DNA of 64,000 bases from Tubulanus polymorphus (lineage: Eukaryota > Nemertea > Palaeonemertea > Tubulaniformes > Tubulanidae): the NCBI RefSeq assembly GCF_964204645.1, contig NC_134032.1, positions 3,932,916 to 3,996,915 of the forward strand. The letters run 5' to 3'. The position numbers were made by a program, and so were the translations under genes. Positions 46,179-55,560 of this stretch are shown here, in pieces. The notes under the pieces were generated by a model that saw only the letters and a program-made list of their open reading frames with translations, did not search any database and was not told the origin of the DNA. Positions within the stretch are counted from its first letter, which is position 1; every line of letters starts with the position of its first letter.

Positions 46179-46601
46179 ATGGCTTCAGCAATTATAACTA
46201 TTATAGGATCGGCAATTGTTAACGCTTTAGCATTTACTGGTGGTGGATATTTATTTAAACATATTGATAAAAATAGTTCATTAGGAGAACAAAGAAGACA
46301 TAACTTAGCGTTAGAGAAATACAATAAAGCAGCAGAAGAATATAGAGAAAAGAGGCTAAACTATATGGATTACATCAATAAAGAATTATATGATCAGAAT
46401 ATTTCACATAGAGATTTTCAATCAGTTGATGATGCAATGAGTTTATATAACGCGGTAACCAATAAAGAAAAATTACATCTATACAAACCTAAATTATCAG
46501 ATTATTATACCCCGAGTAAAGAACAACAGAAATATGAAATAATTTGGATTTTAGGTGGAACAGTTATTGTTATATTTGTTGCTTATAAGTTTACTAATTA
46601 G
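46179..46601 (+). CDS. Membrane-associated virion-type protein, 140 aa
   Basis: N-terminal hydrophobic, Gly/Ala-rich helix (IITIIGSAIVNALAFTGGGY), then a long charged helix (QRRHNLALEKYNKAAEEYRE), a DFQSVDDAMSLYN segment and a C-terminal membrane helix. The homologue at 62067 in element C has 139 residues and keeps AFTGG, the RH...A.E..N.A helix, LDY.N.EL and the final hydrophobic helix, so the gene is under long-term constraint. Intact. Function unknown; the organisation resembles small capsid/membrane proteins of the group. Confidence 0.75.
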   Translation: MASAIITIIGSAIVNALAFTGGGYLFKHIDKNSSLGEQRRHNLALEKYNKAAEEYREKRLNYMDYINKELYDQNISHRDFQSVDDAMSLYNAVTNKEKLHLYKPKLSDYYTPSKEQQKYEIIWILGGTVIVIFVAYKFTN

Positions 46602-46603
46602 TA

Positions 46604-46625
46604 ATTTTTTTTTGCTAAATAAATG
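46604..46625 (+). promoter_or_regulatory. T-tract plus TAAATAAATG start-site element (example)
   Basis: A run of T directly after the previous stop, then GC and TAAATAAATG that includes the start codon. The same arrangement precedes 45933, 46179, 47074 and 49377. Variants precede 44801 (AAAATAAATG), 47865 (TATGTAAATG) and 50659 (ATAATAAATG). On the minus strand it precedes 52851 (AAAATAAATG), 54179 (AAAATAAATG) and 54766 (AATATAAATG). It resembles the TAAATG late promoter of poxviruses in form. Function is inferred from recurrence. Confidence 0.6.
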
Positions 46626-47057
46626 GAAGATAAAGTTGATAATACTGATATTATTCCTCATGATATAAATAAAACTAAATTAAAAACATATTTAGAAAAA
46701 CAAATATTAGAATTTGAAAGTGACTTAAAAGTTAAAAAGAAAAAATATCTAAAAAGTAAAATTATATATTATTTGATTATAAGTGGTTCGGTTACAATTA
46801 GTTCTGTAATAACATTTCTAGCAATATTCAGTCCATTAACACCTTTAGCTATATCAATTGGTGTATTAGGATTAAGTTCAAGTGTTTTAACTGGTATAAG
46901 TTCAAAATTAAATATAAAAAGTAATAAAGAAAAAATTAAAACTAATATAAAAGAAATTAATAAATTAAAGAATACACTAGATTATATAATAAGTTTAAAT
47001 GGTCATATAACAGTTGAAGAACAAGATAAATTATTAAAAGAATTAATAAATTATTAA
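46623..47057 (+). CDS. Membrane protein with coiled-coil flanks, 144 aa
   Basis: Charged N-terminal helix (KTYLEKQILEFESDLKVKKK), then two closely spaced hydrophobic helices (IIYYLIISGSVTISSVITFL and LAISIGVLGLSSSVLTG), then a Lys-rich helical C-terminus with HITVEEQDKLLKELINY. The hairpin membrane layout is intact. Element A keeps the last ~27 codons. No certain homologue was seen in C. Function unknown; probably a virion or assembly membrane protein. Confidence 0.7.
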   Translation: MEDKVDNTDIIPHDINKTKLKTYLEKQILEFESDLKVKKKKYLKSKIIYYLIISGSVTISSVITFLAIFSPLTPLAISIGVLGLSSSVLTGISSKLNIKSNKEKIKTNIKEINKLKNTLDYIISLNGHITVEEQDKLLKELINY

Positions 47058-47073
47058 TTTTTTTATTAAATAA

Positions 47074-47612
47074 ATGGTAGATAGTTTTCCAAAAGCTTTC
47101 CAATATAATAAATCAATTAAATATAATATTCTATTATATGATAATTTTAAACAAGAAAACAATAATGGTTGGGTTTATTTCATTTTAGAAAATAGTGAAG
47201 GTTTTACTAAAGCCGGAATACAAAGAATAAATCAATCTATTAGAACTTATTTGATATGTATTTTAGGTGCGCAAGTTGAGCAAGATCCCCAATAATTGGA
47301 AATTTGAATACATCATTCGATACACAAAAACAATTCAAAGTATTATTTGATGATTCCATACATAATGATAAAAATAGATCGATTCCAGAAAACATTATAA
47401 GATATCAAAATTATTTAGATAAATCTCATGTAAGGCTTAATTATTGTATAGGCCCTAATCTATTAATTATTTCTAATGATTTAGTATTAAAGATGGGAAA
47501 TATAATTGGTTATAATAATCTAATTAAAACTGCAACAATAAATAATTCATTTGGATTGAATGATATATATAAAATATATATAATAAAAAGATTATTACTG
47601 CTCCAAAATTAA
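47074..47612 (+). pseudogene. Virion-type protein, internally deleted and frameshifted
   Basis: Starts MVDSFPKAFQYNKSIKYN, runs through NGWVYFILENSEGFTKAG and INQSIRTYLICILGAQVE. It then loses frame near 47283 and resumes with NTSFDTQKQFKVLFDDSIHN and VRLNYC. Comparison with element A (11412-12478) shows that B also lacks ~530 bases after the first ~25 codons, including the CATTGCG block. The full-length protein is therefore ~330-340 residues. The 3' end overlaps the next start codon by one base. Confidence 0.65.
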
Positions 47613-47848
47613 TGGAAGGTGAAAAAAATAAAAAACATATTCAATCAACTGAAACTAAAACTAAGAATGTTAAATAAAATAATGATTCTAAAATAAAAGA
47701 TTACAATACATCAGAAAATATTAAAACTGATATTATTCAACATGATATAATTAAAACTGATAATGATAATAAATCCCATGAAAATACTAAATTAGCTATA
47801 ACTTGTATAGGAATTGTAATCGGAGGAATATTATATTTTAAATTTTAA
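47612..47848 (+). pseudogene. Small tail-anchored protein (one stop)
   Basis: A 78-codon frame: hydrophilic Lys/Thr/Asn-rich N-terminus, TAA at 47675-47677, then a C-terminal hydrophobic helix (LAITCIGIVIGGILYF). The A copy has a Leu codon at the stop position. Single C-terminal membrane anchor; function unknown. Confidence 0.6.
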
Positions 47849-47864
47849 TTTTTTTATTATGTAA

Positions 47865-49310
47865 ATGGATGTAGAAGGTGGAGAAGATTATGAAATGGGA
47901 GAAATGGGAAATAATAATGAAGGATATATTGATGATGATTTTAATGATGCAGAAACTAATATTGATAATGACGGTAATGAGCCAGAATATAATAATAATT
48001 TAAATATGCATGATTATATTAAAAATGCAGAATCAAAATTATATCCTGAAAATTTAGACCCATATTTAGTAAAACAAGATTTAGATAATTTAAACAAAGT
48101 AGCTAAATTAGAAGATTTAATTGAAAATTCTAAACTTAACATAAATGATGAAGACGTTGGACCTTTAGCAGATCAATTAAGATTTTTAGATAATGGTAAA
48201 TGTTATTATCATTTCAAAGATGATTATTATATTGATATCACTTATAAAAATAATAAAAATAAAATATTAACAAAATCAACTTTGAGTGATTTAGATCCAG
48301 ATAGAATTAAAAGAATAAGTAATATTAATGAAATAGAAAAAGATTTAACACAAACAGAAATGAATAAAAATAGAGAAGTATTTAAACAAAGAATTAATGA
48401 ATTATTTGAAATAATTAAAAAGAAATCAGAAACAGAAACAACTTCTGAACAGAATATAACTACCAAAAATAGTAAACTTAAATCAAATAAAGTTCCAATT
48501 GAAAAACTTTTACCGAATGGATTACTTGATGCAACAGATCAAGAATTAGAAGATTTAGATATATTTTCTGATAAAGCAATTAGAGAAATTATTAGTATAA
48601 GACTTGCATCTGATAAAATTGCGCATGATAAAAGTATAAGAGATTTTAAAATTAGAACTTTAGAAAAAGAATTAACTGATAAAAATAAAGAAATAGAACA
48701 ATTAAAGTCTGATTTAGATCATCAAGTAATTGATGAAATAGAATATAGGCAAAAAGAATTACGTTTAGAAAAAGAAAAAGATGATTTAGAATATAACATA
48801 GAATTACAAAAAGAACAAATTAAATTATTATTAAAATCATATGATTATAATATTGATAGATTAAAAGTTATTTTTAAAGATTTGTTGATAAAACCAGATT
48901 CTAAAATATCATTGAAAGATAGAATAAAGTTATTATTTAAATTAGAAGGAATAACAATTCTTTCAATTCTAACAGCTGTAACTATGTTATTTACAACAAT
49001 TGGTTTAGCAATATCAAATGCTTTAAAATCTACTCCTACTCCCAATAAACCAGATAAACCCCCAGGTAATAATTCTATACAAGATACAGTTAAAGATGGT
49101 TTAAAGAAATTAACAAAATATTTATGGGAACTATCTAAAAAATCTGCTGCAGCATTGCCAGGAATTATTGCATCAATTGTTGGTTTTATATTGAAATCTG
49201 CAGGAAACATTATTAACTTTGCTGCTGAACATATTATTTTATTTTTAATTACAGTTGTAAGTGCTATTATTTTTGGGTTAGTGAATATGATATCAAAATA
49301 TATCAAGTAA
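47865..49310 (+). CDS. Coiled-coil protein with membrane-active C-terminus, 481 aa
   Basis: Intact. It has an acidic Asn-rich start (MDVEGGEDYEMGEMGNNN) and a block with RFLDNGKCYYHFKDDYYIDI. A long coiled coil follows at about residues 250-330 (ELTDKNKEIEQLKSDLDHQ...). The last ~130 residues have three or four hydrophobic helices: GITILSILTAVTMLFTTIG, SAAALPGIIASIVGFILK and HIILFLITVVSAIIFG. Relics occur in A (9706-11158) and C (62958 to the window end), where the C-terminal block is the best conserved part. It is probably an internal capsid or membrane-penetration protein; that is inference from layout and conservation. Confidence 0.75.
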   Translation: MDVEGGEDYEMGEMGNNNEGYIDDDFNDAETNIDNDGNEPEYNNNLNMHDYIKNAESKLYPENLDPYLVKQDLDNLNKVAKLEDLIENSKLNINDEDVGPLADQLRFLDNGKCYYHFKDDYYIDITYKNNKNKILTKSTLSDLDPDRIKRISNINEIEKDLTQTEMNKNREVFKQRINELFEIIKKKSETETTSEQNITTKNSKLKSNKVPIEKLLPNGLLDATDQELEDLDIFSDKAIREIISIRLASDKIAHDKSIRDFKIRTLEKELTDKNKEIEQLKSDLDHQVIDEIEYRQKELRLEKEKDDLEYNIELQKEQIKLLLKSYDYNIDRLKVIFKDLLIKPDSKISLKDRIKLLFKLEGITILSILTAVTMLFTTIGLAISNALKSTPTPNKPDKPPGNNSIQDTVKDGLKKLTKYLWELSKKSAAALPGIIASIVGFILKSAGNIINFAAEHIILFLITVVSAIIFGLVNMISKYIK

Positions 49311-49376
49311 ACATGATATCAAAAAATATCAAGTAACCATGATAAAAAATAAATAATTAATTTTTTTGTTAAATAA

Positions 49377-50626
49377 ATGAGTGGGGGAGTTATATCAATC
49401 CTTCTAAGAATCATAGAATATCTAATGCTATTAAAGCAGAAAGATCTCATCATATAATTACTCATAACCCTTCAAATATTAATCCCGATGAAACTTTATA
49501 TGTTAGAATTCCTCGATTAACACAAAATACTTTTTATGTTCCAAATAGTATTTATTTATCAGCCGATATAAAAGTAATCGGTAATAATAATAATTATGTT
49601 GTTGATAATGTTGGAAGATATTTGATTAAAAAGTTAACAATAAAGATTGTTCCAGAAACAGTTTTCTCATTAGATGATTATAATTTATTTATGCATTATA
49701 AAGATTTATGGTTAACTAAAGAAAATAGAAATAATATGATATTTCAAGGCATTCAATCGAAAAACCATAATAAATTAGGATCAGGAGCTAATGACGCAAT
49801 AGTAACTCTTGCCACAGATAATTTGATAAAAAAGATTTATGGAAGCAAATATAAAATTCCATTAGACTTTGAATTGATAAATAATAATGCACCTTTATAA
49901 AAATACGCAATTCAAGAAGACGTTATATTCGAAATAACATTTGCTCCTGAAAATGAAATTGTATTATCTAGCGTTGTTAAAGATATGAGTTATAAATTAT
50001 CGAATATATGTTTAGAATATGATACAGTAACTGATGAAAATATTTCAAGTATAATTCAAACTCAATACAATCAAGGATTTTCATTATTATATGATTATAT
50101 TGATAAATTTAAAACCGTAACTATTAATGCAAATGATGAAATGATTAATGAGAATATCAACTTCCCAAGAAGATCTATTAAAGGTATATTAATATTTTTT
50201 ACCATTGCAACATATACTAATGGCGCAATAAATGTTGATAATTATTATAATCCTGAAATAACAAAAGTAGAAATAACTATCGAAGGAATAGCAAATAAAA
50301 TATTTTGTCAAGGAATGAGAATGATAGATCAATGGCCAGAAATTAGAAAACATTTTATGAATGAAAAAGTAAAATCATCTGAAAATTGTAACATTAATCA
50401 AATTGATTATTATACCGGCAATAAATATGCATTATGGTTAGATTTTAGAACAACAGAGGATAATTCATTACATGGTTCTGGAAAAAAACTACAGAACACT
50501 AAAGATGGAATACAATTATTCATGACAAAGAATAAAGGAATCAAAAATTTTAAAATGCACATTTATATTATATCTGATGCGCAATTAAATATTGTAAATT
50601 CACAATTAGATAGTGTTATGTATTAA
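49377..50626 (+). pseudogene. Major capsid protein candidate (frameshift and one stop)
   Basis: About 416 codons. The start ATGAGTGGGGG is one base out of frame with the following codons, so a base was lost in or near the G-run. A TAA at 49898-49900 interrupts the middle, where element C has a Tyr codon. Readable parts: MHYKDLWLTKENRNNMIFQG, IPLDFELINNN, FPRRSIKGILIFF, ALWLDFRTTEDNSLHGSG and a final IISDAQLNIVNSQLDS. Beta-rich, sized like a double jelly-roll capsid protein, and followed in C directly by the packaging ATPase, as is usual for capsid/ATPase pairs. The capsid assignment is inference; the homology to C is seen directly. Confidence 0.7.
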
Positions 50627-50658
50627 CATTTTAACTTTAATAAAAATCTATATAATAA

Positions 50659-51819
50659 ATGGAAGGTGGAATATATGAAATACAAACTCCAAGTGAAATG
50701 ATATCAGATATATATTATATATTACCTTAGGATGAATACATTAAGTATTTTGGAGATTACTTTAATCAATTCAAATATAGAATAAGTAAAATAAAAGATA
50801 ATATTGAAACTAAAATAGAAAATAATATTGAAACTAAAATAGAAGATTAGAATGATATTGAATATAAAATAGAAGATAATATTGAGACTAAAATAGAAAA
50901 TAGTAATAATATTGAAACTAAAATAGAAGATGTAACAGCATCTACATCTTATAATATACCCTCTACATATGATATTGAATCAAAAAAAGATTATTATAAT
51001 CCAAAATATTGTGATGTATGTAAGAAATATATATCATATAAAAATTGGGCATCACATAAGAAATCAAAGAAACATATAGAAATAGAAAAGAATAATAATG
51101 ATAATAATATATCAGTAAGTAATATAAAAGATAACGTTAACCCAATTGAAACTAATGATACCATAGATAGTATAACAGATAATGTAATATATAATGTTAA
51201 CCCAATTGAAACTAATGATAATGATATAACAGATAATGAAATAATTGATGATTCTAAAAAACATTGTAACATTTGTAATTTAGATATTTCTAAAAGTAAT
51301 TTTTCTAAACATAAAAAATCTAAGGGGCACATAGAAAATGAAAAAGAATTAATATGTGATTATTGTAATAAAGAAATTGAACCTGTTGATAAAATTACTC
51401 ATTATAAATCAAAATTACATCTAATTAATGTTTATAAAAAAGTGGGTATGTTACCATTGTTAGATGAACCAAAGAAATATATCAAATATTTTAATCCTGA
51501 AACTAAACAATATCATATATTCTTTAAGTTGTTATTTGATAAATTATTAGCTTATGCAGAAGATAATCCTGACCAAATATATAAATTAGCGTATAATGGA
51601 TACCTAGATTTATTTAATTTAATAAATGATTTTGAATTTGATTTTGATGGTGATAATTCTAATGATTACTTTGAAAAATTAAGAATAAAAGCTGGATTAA
51701 GTGATGATGAACGTAGAATGAAGGATGAAATAGAATTAATAAATATGCCAAATACTTCTGATGAATTTGATATAAACAAAGATGATTTCATAAATGTATT
51801 AGAAACAAAATTAGAATAA
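50659..51819 (+). pseudogene. C2H2 zinc-finger protein with acidic repeats (two stops)
   Basis: One frame of 386 codons with TAG at 50728-50730 and 50848-50850. It has a repeated ETKIEDNIETKIEN-like segment, then three finger-like units: CDVCKKYISYKNWASHKKSK, CNICNLDISKSNFSKHKKSK, and CDYCNKEIEPVDKITHYKSK, each ending in a second His. They resemble the fingers at the N-terminus of the PolB of this element. The C-terminal 130 residues are acidic and helical without a known domain. Possibly a DNA-binding regulator. The last of the rightward genes. Confidence 0.65.
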
Positions 51820-52239
51820 TTATTATAAAACTATTTATATATCTATAAAAATATTTATATATCTATGCACTAGACGTATGAGTAAGAAAGTAAGAATCCA
51901 AGAATCCTTGCCAAGAAATATAAATTATAAACATAAATTATAAACATAAATTATAAACATAGATTATAAACATAAATTATAAACATAAATTATAAATATA
52001 AATTATAAATATAAATTATAAACATAAATTATAAATATGAATTATAAACATACTTTTAATATATGATTTATTCATTATTATATATTTCATTTAATAATTC
52101 ATATTTCTATGGACTAGACGTACGTAAGAATCCAAGATTCTTGCCAAGAAAGTTAAAAGGTAAGAATTTACTTTCTTACTCATACGTCTAGTACATAGAT
52201 ATATAAATTAGTTTCTATAATATTCCAAATTATAAATAG
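51820..52239. other. Convergent intergenic region with inverted and tandem repeats
   Basis: It separates the ends of the rightward and leftward gene blocks. A 40-bp inverted repeat (51854-51893 / 52168-52207; core actagacgtatgagtaag) differs at one base. A third partial copy lies at ~52110. An array of ~13-bp aaattataaacat units fills 51916-52050. Also gaatccaagaatccttgcc occurs near both ends in direct orientation. This could be a two-way terminator, a replication or recombination site, or an inserted foldback element. Confidence 0.7.
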
Positions 52240-52851
52240 TTATTTCATAAATTTATATTCATAGGGAAATTGTAATCTCAGTAATAATTTTGAACCTTTA
52301 TTATTCTTTAATTTATTCATATATTCATCATGTAATTCAGTAGGTATAATTTGATTTTCTTCCAATGATTGTTGCATCGATTTTTTATCTTTATTGTAGA
52401 ATAAAACTAGAAATCTGATATTCTCCCTAAAGTCTTTAACAATTGAATTAAATTTTTGATTTAAAACCCATGTTGTTATCCCAAAATGTCTCCCAGAGAA
52501 AGCTAGATAACATAACTCACTTTCTCTAACTTTTGAATCATGTAAATTTGCGCAATCATCTACAATGAATAATGTATTTGATCCTTTATAAGTATCGATT
52601 GCTATTTTAATACAATTATCTAAATTTTCTTTTACTGTTTTAGGATCTAATATAATAAACTTTTTCATCTTAACTATGTCTCTATTATATGTTTTATTCA
52701 TTTCATAAGTAGGACAGAATAATATTATATTATCAAAATGATTCTTATAAATAGTTTCTAACAAGTCTAATATGAAATGTGTTTTACCACAATTGGTTAC
52801 TCCAGTAACTAACATATTATGCGGTTCAAATATAAATAAATCTTTATTCAT
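52240..52851 (-). CDS. A32-type packaging ATPase, 203 aa
   Basis: Genome-packaging motor of the FtsK/HerA-A32 type. Walker A is in LVTGVTNCGKTHFILDL (residues ~14-30) and Walker B in NTLFIVDDCAN (~92-102). SGRHFGITTWVLNQK follows and DFRENIRFLVLFY after that. Intact, and exactly as long as the homologue in C at 60286. The start has an AAAATAAATG leader and overlaps the integrase end by 8 bases. In the A2 relic the same two genes are adjacent. Confidence 0.88.
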   Translation of the reverse strand: MNKDLFIFEPHNMLVTGVTNCGKTHFILDLLETIYKNHFDNIILFCPTYEMNKTYNRDIVKMKKFIILDPKTVKENLDNCIKIAIDTYKGSNTLFIVDDCANLHDSKVRESELCYLAFSGRHFGITTWVLNQKFNSIVKDFRENIRFLVLFYNKDKKSMQQSLEENQIIPTELHDEYMNKLKNNKGSKLLLRLQFPYEYKFMK

Positions 52852-53813
52852 TTATTTTTTTAATTTTACTAGATAAAATCCATTCATTAAATTTATCATC
52901 GTATCCTTTATATTTCACGATAGAATACTTTTTTCCTTTAAGAGTTTTTGTTTTCAATACTTTTTCTATTTTATATTCTATTTCTTCTGGATTTGGCACA
53001 AGTGATAATTCTTGTTCATAGAAATAACCTAATATTTCTTCATCTTTTATATCTTCTAATTTATAAACAAAAGGTTTAGTTAACATTATCTTTTTAATTT
53101 TAAATATTTCTTCAGTAAAATTAGGGGTATAACCTTTATAAAAGGTTTTTCTATATTTAGATATTCTTACGTGTTGTCCTATTTTAAATTTAGGTCTTCC
53201 GAAATCATGTGTAACAAATGCTCCATATAAATTATTCCATACTATTTCTGAATTATCTTCTTTTCTAGCTTGTATAGGTTTCATATTTATAGAACTATGT
53301 TTAGAATTATTATAACCTTTCACTAAATCATCTAATACATCGATATATTTATATGTTTCATAAGCAGTAAAATATTTCCACATTCTAGTTTTCAATGTTT
53401 TATTAAATCTTTCTATAATAGATGCTTTTTTATCTGAATGTGTTGAAAAATAATCTACATCGTTATCAGATAATAGTTTTTTGAAATGCGTATCTACTGA
53501 ATATCTCTATAACATTTAATATCCAGAAATATCGTATGTTGTATTCCTCTATGTTCTTCATGTCAATTAAATTTGCTTGCCATTGTTGATCAATATATGA
53601 AACCATAACTTTTCTTGTTAAATAAGTTTTATCCATTTTCTTGTGGATTTGATATGTTGGTTGAATTTGTAACCATGATTTTAATTCACTATATTTTATA
53701 TTACCATTTTCCTTATCAGATTTAATTTTACCCCATAATTCTGTAACGTTAGAATATGATACTTCACTCTCTGGGTTATAATATAAATCTCTTAAATATT
53801 GTTCTTTTTTCAT
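52844..53813 (-). pseudogene. Chromodomain integrase, catalytically dead
   Basis: A retroviral-type integrase as found in Polintons. The N-terminal part (53813-53466) reads ELWGKIKSDKENGNIKYSEL and QQWQANLIDM, which contains the first Asp, then ILNVIEIFSRYA. Immediately after SRYA the frame shifts and the sequence jumps to FKKLLSDNDVDYFSTHSDKK with KASIIERFNKTLK (the Glu motif). The segment that should hold the DNG.EF motif with the second Asp is missing. The C-terminal part (ending 52844) has an SH3-like region and a chromodomain-like EYKIEKVLKTKTLKGKKYSI...WI end. Both lesions together make it inactive. Confidence 0.88.
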
Positions 53814-53819
53814 CTTATT

Positions 53820-54179
53820 TTAATCCATCAATATTAATCTTGGTTTATTTTCAATGACTTTATCATTTGACTTATTTGGTATGATAGGTTTGTTGTCAAT
53901 GGAATCATTATTGTTATCATCAGATTTGAATTTTGATTTATATATTACACCGGAGAATATAATAATTGTAATTAACCCAATTGTAATATATAAGTAATTA
54001 TTTCTTCCACTATTAGAAGAATCAGATGGATTATTATTTGAATCAATATCAGGTGATTCATTTATATCAGTTAATTTCTTTTTCTTAGCTTTTTTTAATT
54101 CTGAAGATCTTTTACCTAATTCTCTTGCCCATTTAATTTGTTTTTCAGATCTAACCTTTTTCTTAACGCTATCACTCAT
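53820..54179 (-). CDS. Small basic single-pass membrane protein, 119 aa
   Basis: Lys-rich N-terminus (VKKKVRSEKQIKWARELGKR), a Ser/Asn linker, a membrane helix (YLYITIGLITIIIFSGVIY) and a hydrophilic tail. The homologue in C is at 61476-61799, which has the same order (RVAWGKKLAEI, then an IAIGGLLVGLGALYY helix). Intact in B. Start AAAATAAATG, overlapping the previous gene by 8 bases. Function unknown; possibly a capsid-associated membrane anchor. Confidence 0.7.
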   Translation of the reverse strand: MSDSVKKKVRSEKQIKWARELGKRSSELKKAKKKKLTDINESPDIDSNNNPSDSSNSGRNNYLYITIGLITIIIFSGVIYKSKFKSDDNNNDSIDNKPIIPNKSNDKVIENKPRLILMD

Positions 54180-54766
54180 TTATTTTAGTTAATTTTTGTT
54201 CTGATTCATTTTCTGTTTCGACGTTTGGTTGTAGTTCATCTGTTTCATTCTTACCTGATTTATATTCCATAGGTTTGATGTTCGAAAATGTTATGACGCC
54301 AGTAGAAATTAATGTCATAACCGATCCTAATTGAAATGAAGCGTATCCAACCCATTTTTGTAATTCAGTCATAACTAAGTAGTCATTTTTCAAATCACTA
54401 TATAATTTATTTTCATCATTAATTGGTATTAACTGGTTACATAATTTTGAATAACATTTGACAATACCATCTGAAATAGAATCATTTATTCGGGCTAATC
54501 TTGCCTCTTCATAAATCTTAAAATATTTTATTACTTTATCTGGTTTCATAGCATCTAATTCTTGAAAAGTAATGATTCTATTTAAAAACTCTTTAGTTTT
54601 TCCACCGGAAATCAATAGTTCTAGATGATGCTTACAATATAAATAGTATTCATAATCAATATTACAATTAACAATTCGTTACAACTGTATCTTTATTATC
54701 ACTTATACCCAAATCATCTAATGTCTTTTCAATATCAATACTATTCTTATTAGATTTCTTTGACAT
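54172..54766 (-). pseudogene. Helical protein homologous to C gene 60925 (frameshift)
   Basis: The start is at 54766 (MSKKSNKNSIDIEKTLDDLG) after an AATATAAATG leader. A one-base change near 54670-54675 breaks the frame, which is regained at IVNCNIDYEYYL and continues as LLISGGKTKEFLNRI to the end. The C homologue has the same start type (ELLSDIGLD), a KMNSKALERVWTEYENR helix against YFKIYEEAR here, SLINSILYGYSKLCKWF against ISDGIVKCYSKLCNQL, and a C-terminal hydrophobic segment. Function unknown. Confidence 0.65.
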
Positions 54767-55013
54767 TTATATTAGAGAAAAAAAGCAAAAAAAATATTAT
54801 AAGTATTCTTCAAATGATACTAGTATCTCTTTGGGTTAATACTAGTTAGTTAAAGGTAAAGAATTTTAGTATTAGTTATTGTTTTTTTAGTATTTTTTAT
54901 TTGTGATATAAAGTATTCTTTTTTGAAAAGAAAATACTAAAAATATAATAGAATTCACTAGCTAGTTGAAGTTATTGTTTTTTTAATATTTTTTATTTAA
55001 AATCTATTATTCT
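54767..55013. other. AT-rich spacer
   Basis: No gene. Two similar stretches (gttattgtttttttag/aatattttttattt) at 54877 and 54971 form a ~95-bp direct repeat. Confidence 0.45.
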
Positions 55014-55550
55014 TTAACCACTCATTAAATACTCAACGTATTGTTCATTATTTGGATCCTTGTTCCATTGATCAATAAATTTCTTTGCCTTTGTTAACTG
55101 TTCTAAATATAACTGTAAATCTAGTTTATTAGATTTGATTTGATTTTCTTTCTTTTCTAAAGGCCTTAAATTTTTCCAACCCCAAATAAGTTTTTTATTG
55201 TATTCATCATTCATATTAAATTTAGATATTGGTAACACGTGATCAATATGGTAATAATCCCCATAATTATCTATATTCATTTTATCATCGAATTGAAATA
55301 TAATCCATGATTTGAGAAATTCAACCCAAGAACAACCCAATAGATTAGATAGTGTTTCTGAATGTGTTTCTTTGTTGAATAATTGTGTTAATCTAGATCT
55401 TAAGCATTGTTTCAATCTAAAATTAATATCTGTTTGATATCTTACTCTCATATATTCTGTCATATAATCATTGTAAGCTTCCCTATTATACGCGACGAGT
55501 GAGGGTTCGGGGTAGCAGACGAACCCCCTTAATTTTTTCAAAATTAACAT
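55014..55550 (-). CDS. HNH-type nuclease, 178 aa
   Basis: A central region CSWVEFLKSWIIFQFDD, then NYGDYYHIDHVLPISKFNM and later WGWKNLRPLEKKENQIKSNK. This is the pattern of small HNH nucleases common in large DNA viruses and phages: HIDH with the metal and catalytic His, and N.RPL...N...K. The first ~20 residues (LKKLRGFVCYPEPSL) have a different character, so the true start may be at a later Met (MTEYMRV). It is the first leftward gene, probably an accessory or homing gene. No lesion seen. Confidence 0.75.
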   Translation of the reverse strand: MLILKKLRGFVCYPEPSLVAYNREAYNDYMTEYMRVRYQTDINFRLKQCLRSRLTQLFNKETHSETLSNLLGCSWVEFLKSWIIFQFDDKMNIDNYGDYYHIDHVLPISKFNMNDEYNKKLIWGWKNLRPLEKKENQIKSNKLDLQLYLEQLTKAKKFIDQWNKDPNNEQYVEYLMSG

Positions 55551-55560
55551 ATATTTTTCA

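Larger units (their letters stand above)
40262..55560. mobile_element. Element B: endogenous Polinton/adintovirus-like element
   Basis: About 15.3 kb of strongly AT-rich DNA. The rightward block holds PolB, penton-like, small membrane proteins, a coiled-coil virion-type protein, capsid protein and a zinc-finger protein. The leftward block holds an HNH nuclease, two small proteins, integrase and packaging ATPase. PolB, integrase, A32-type ATPase and capsid protein define the Polinton/Maverick/adintovirus group. Most genes carry nonsense or frameshift lesions, so the copy is dead. Terminal inverted repeats and a target duplication could not be found, so the limits are approximate. The adenain-like protease usual in the group was not found. 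Confidence 0.85.

Noticed and set aside
40567..50850. In-frame TAA/TAG codons in many element B genes as possible stop-codon reassignment
   Set aside because: Where a relative exists the position holds unrelated sense codons (Leu in A for 47675, Phe in A for 40567, Tyr in C for 49898), and frameshifts accompany them. Ordinary decay explains all cases.
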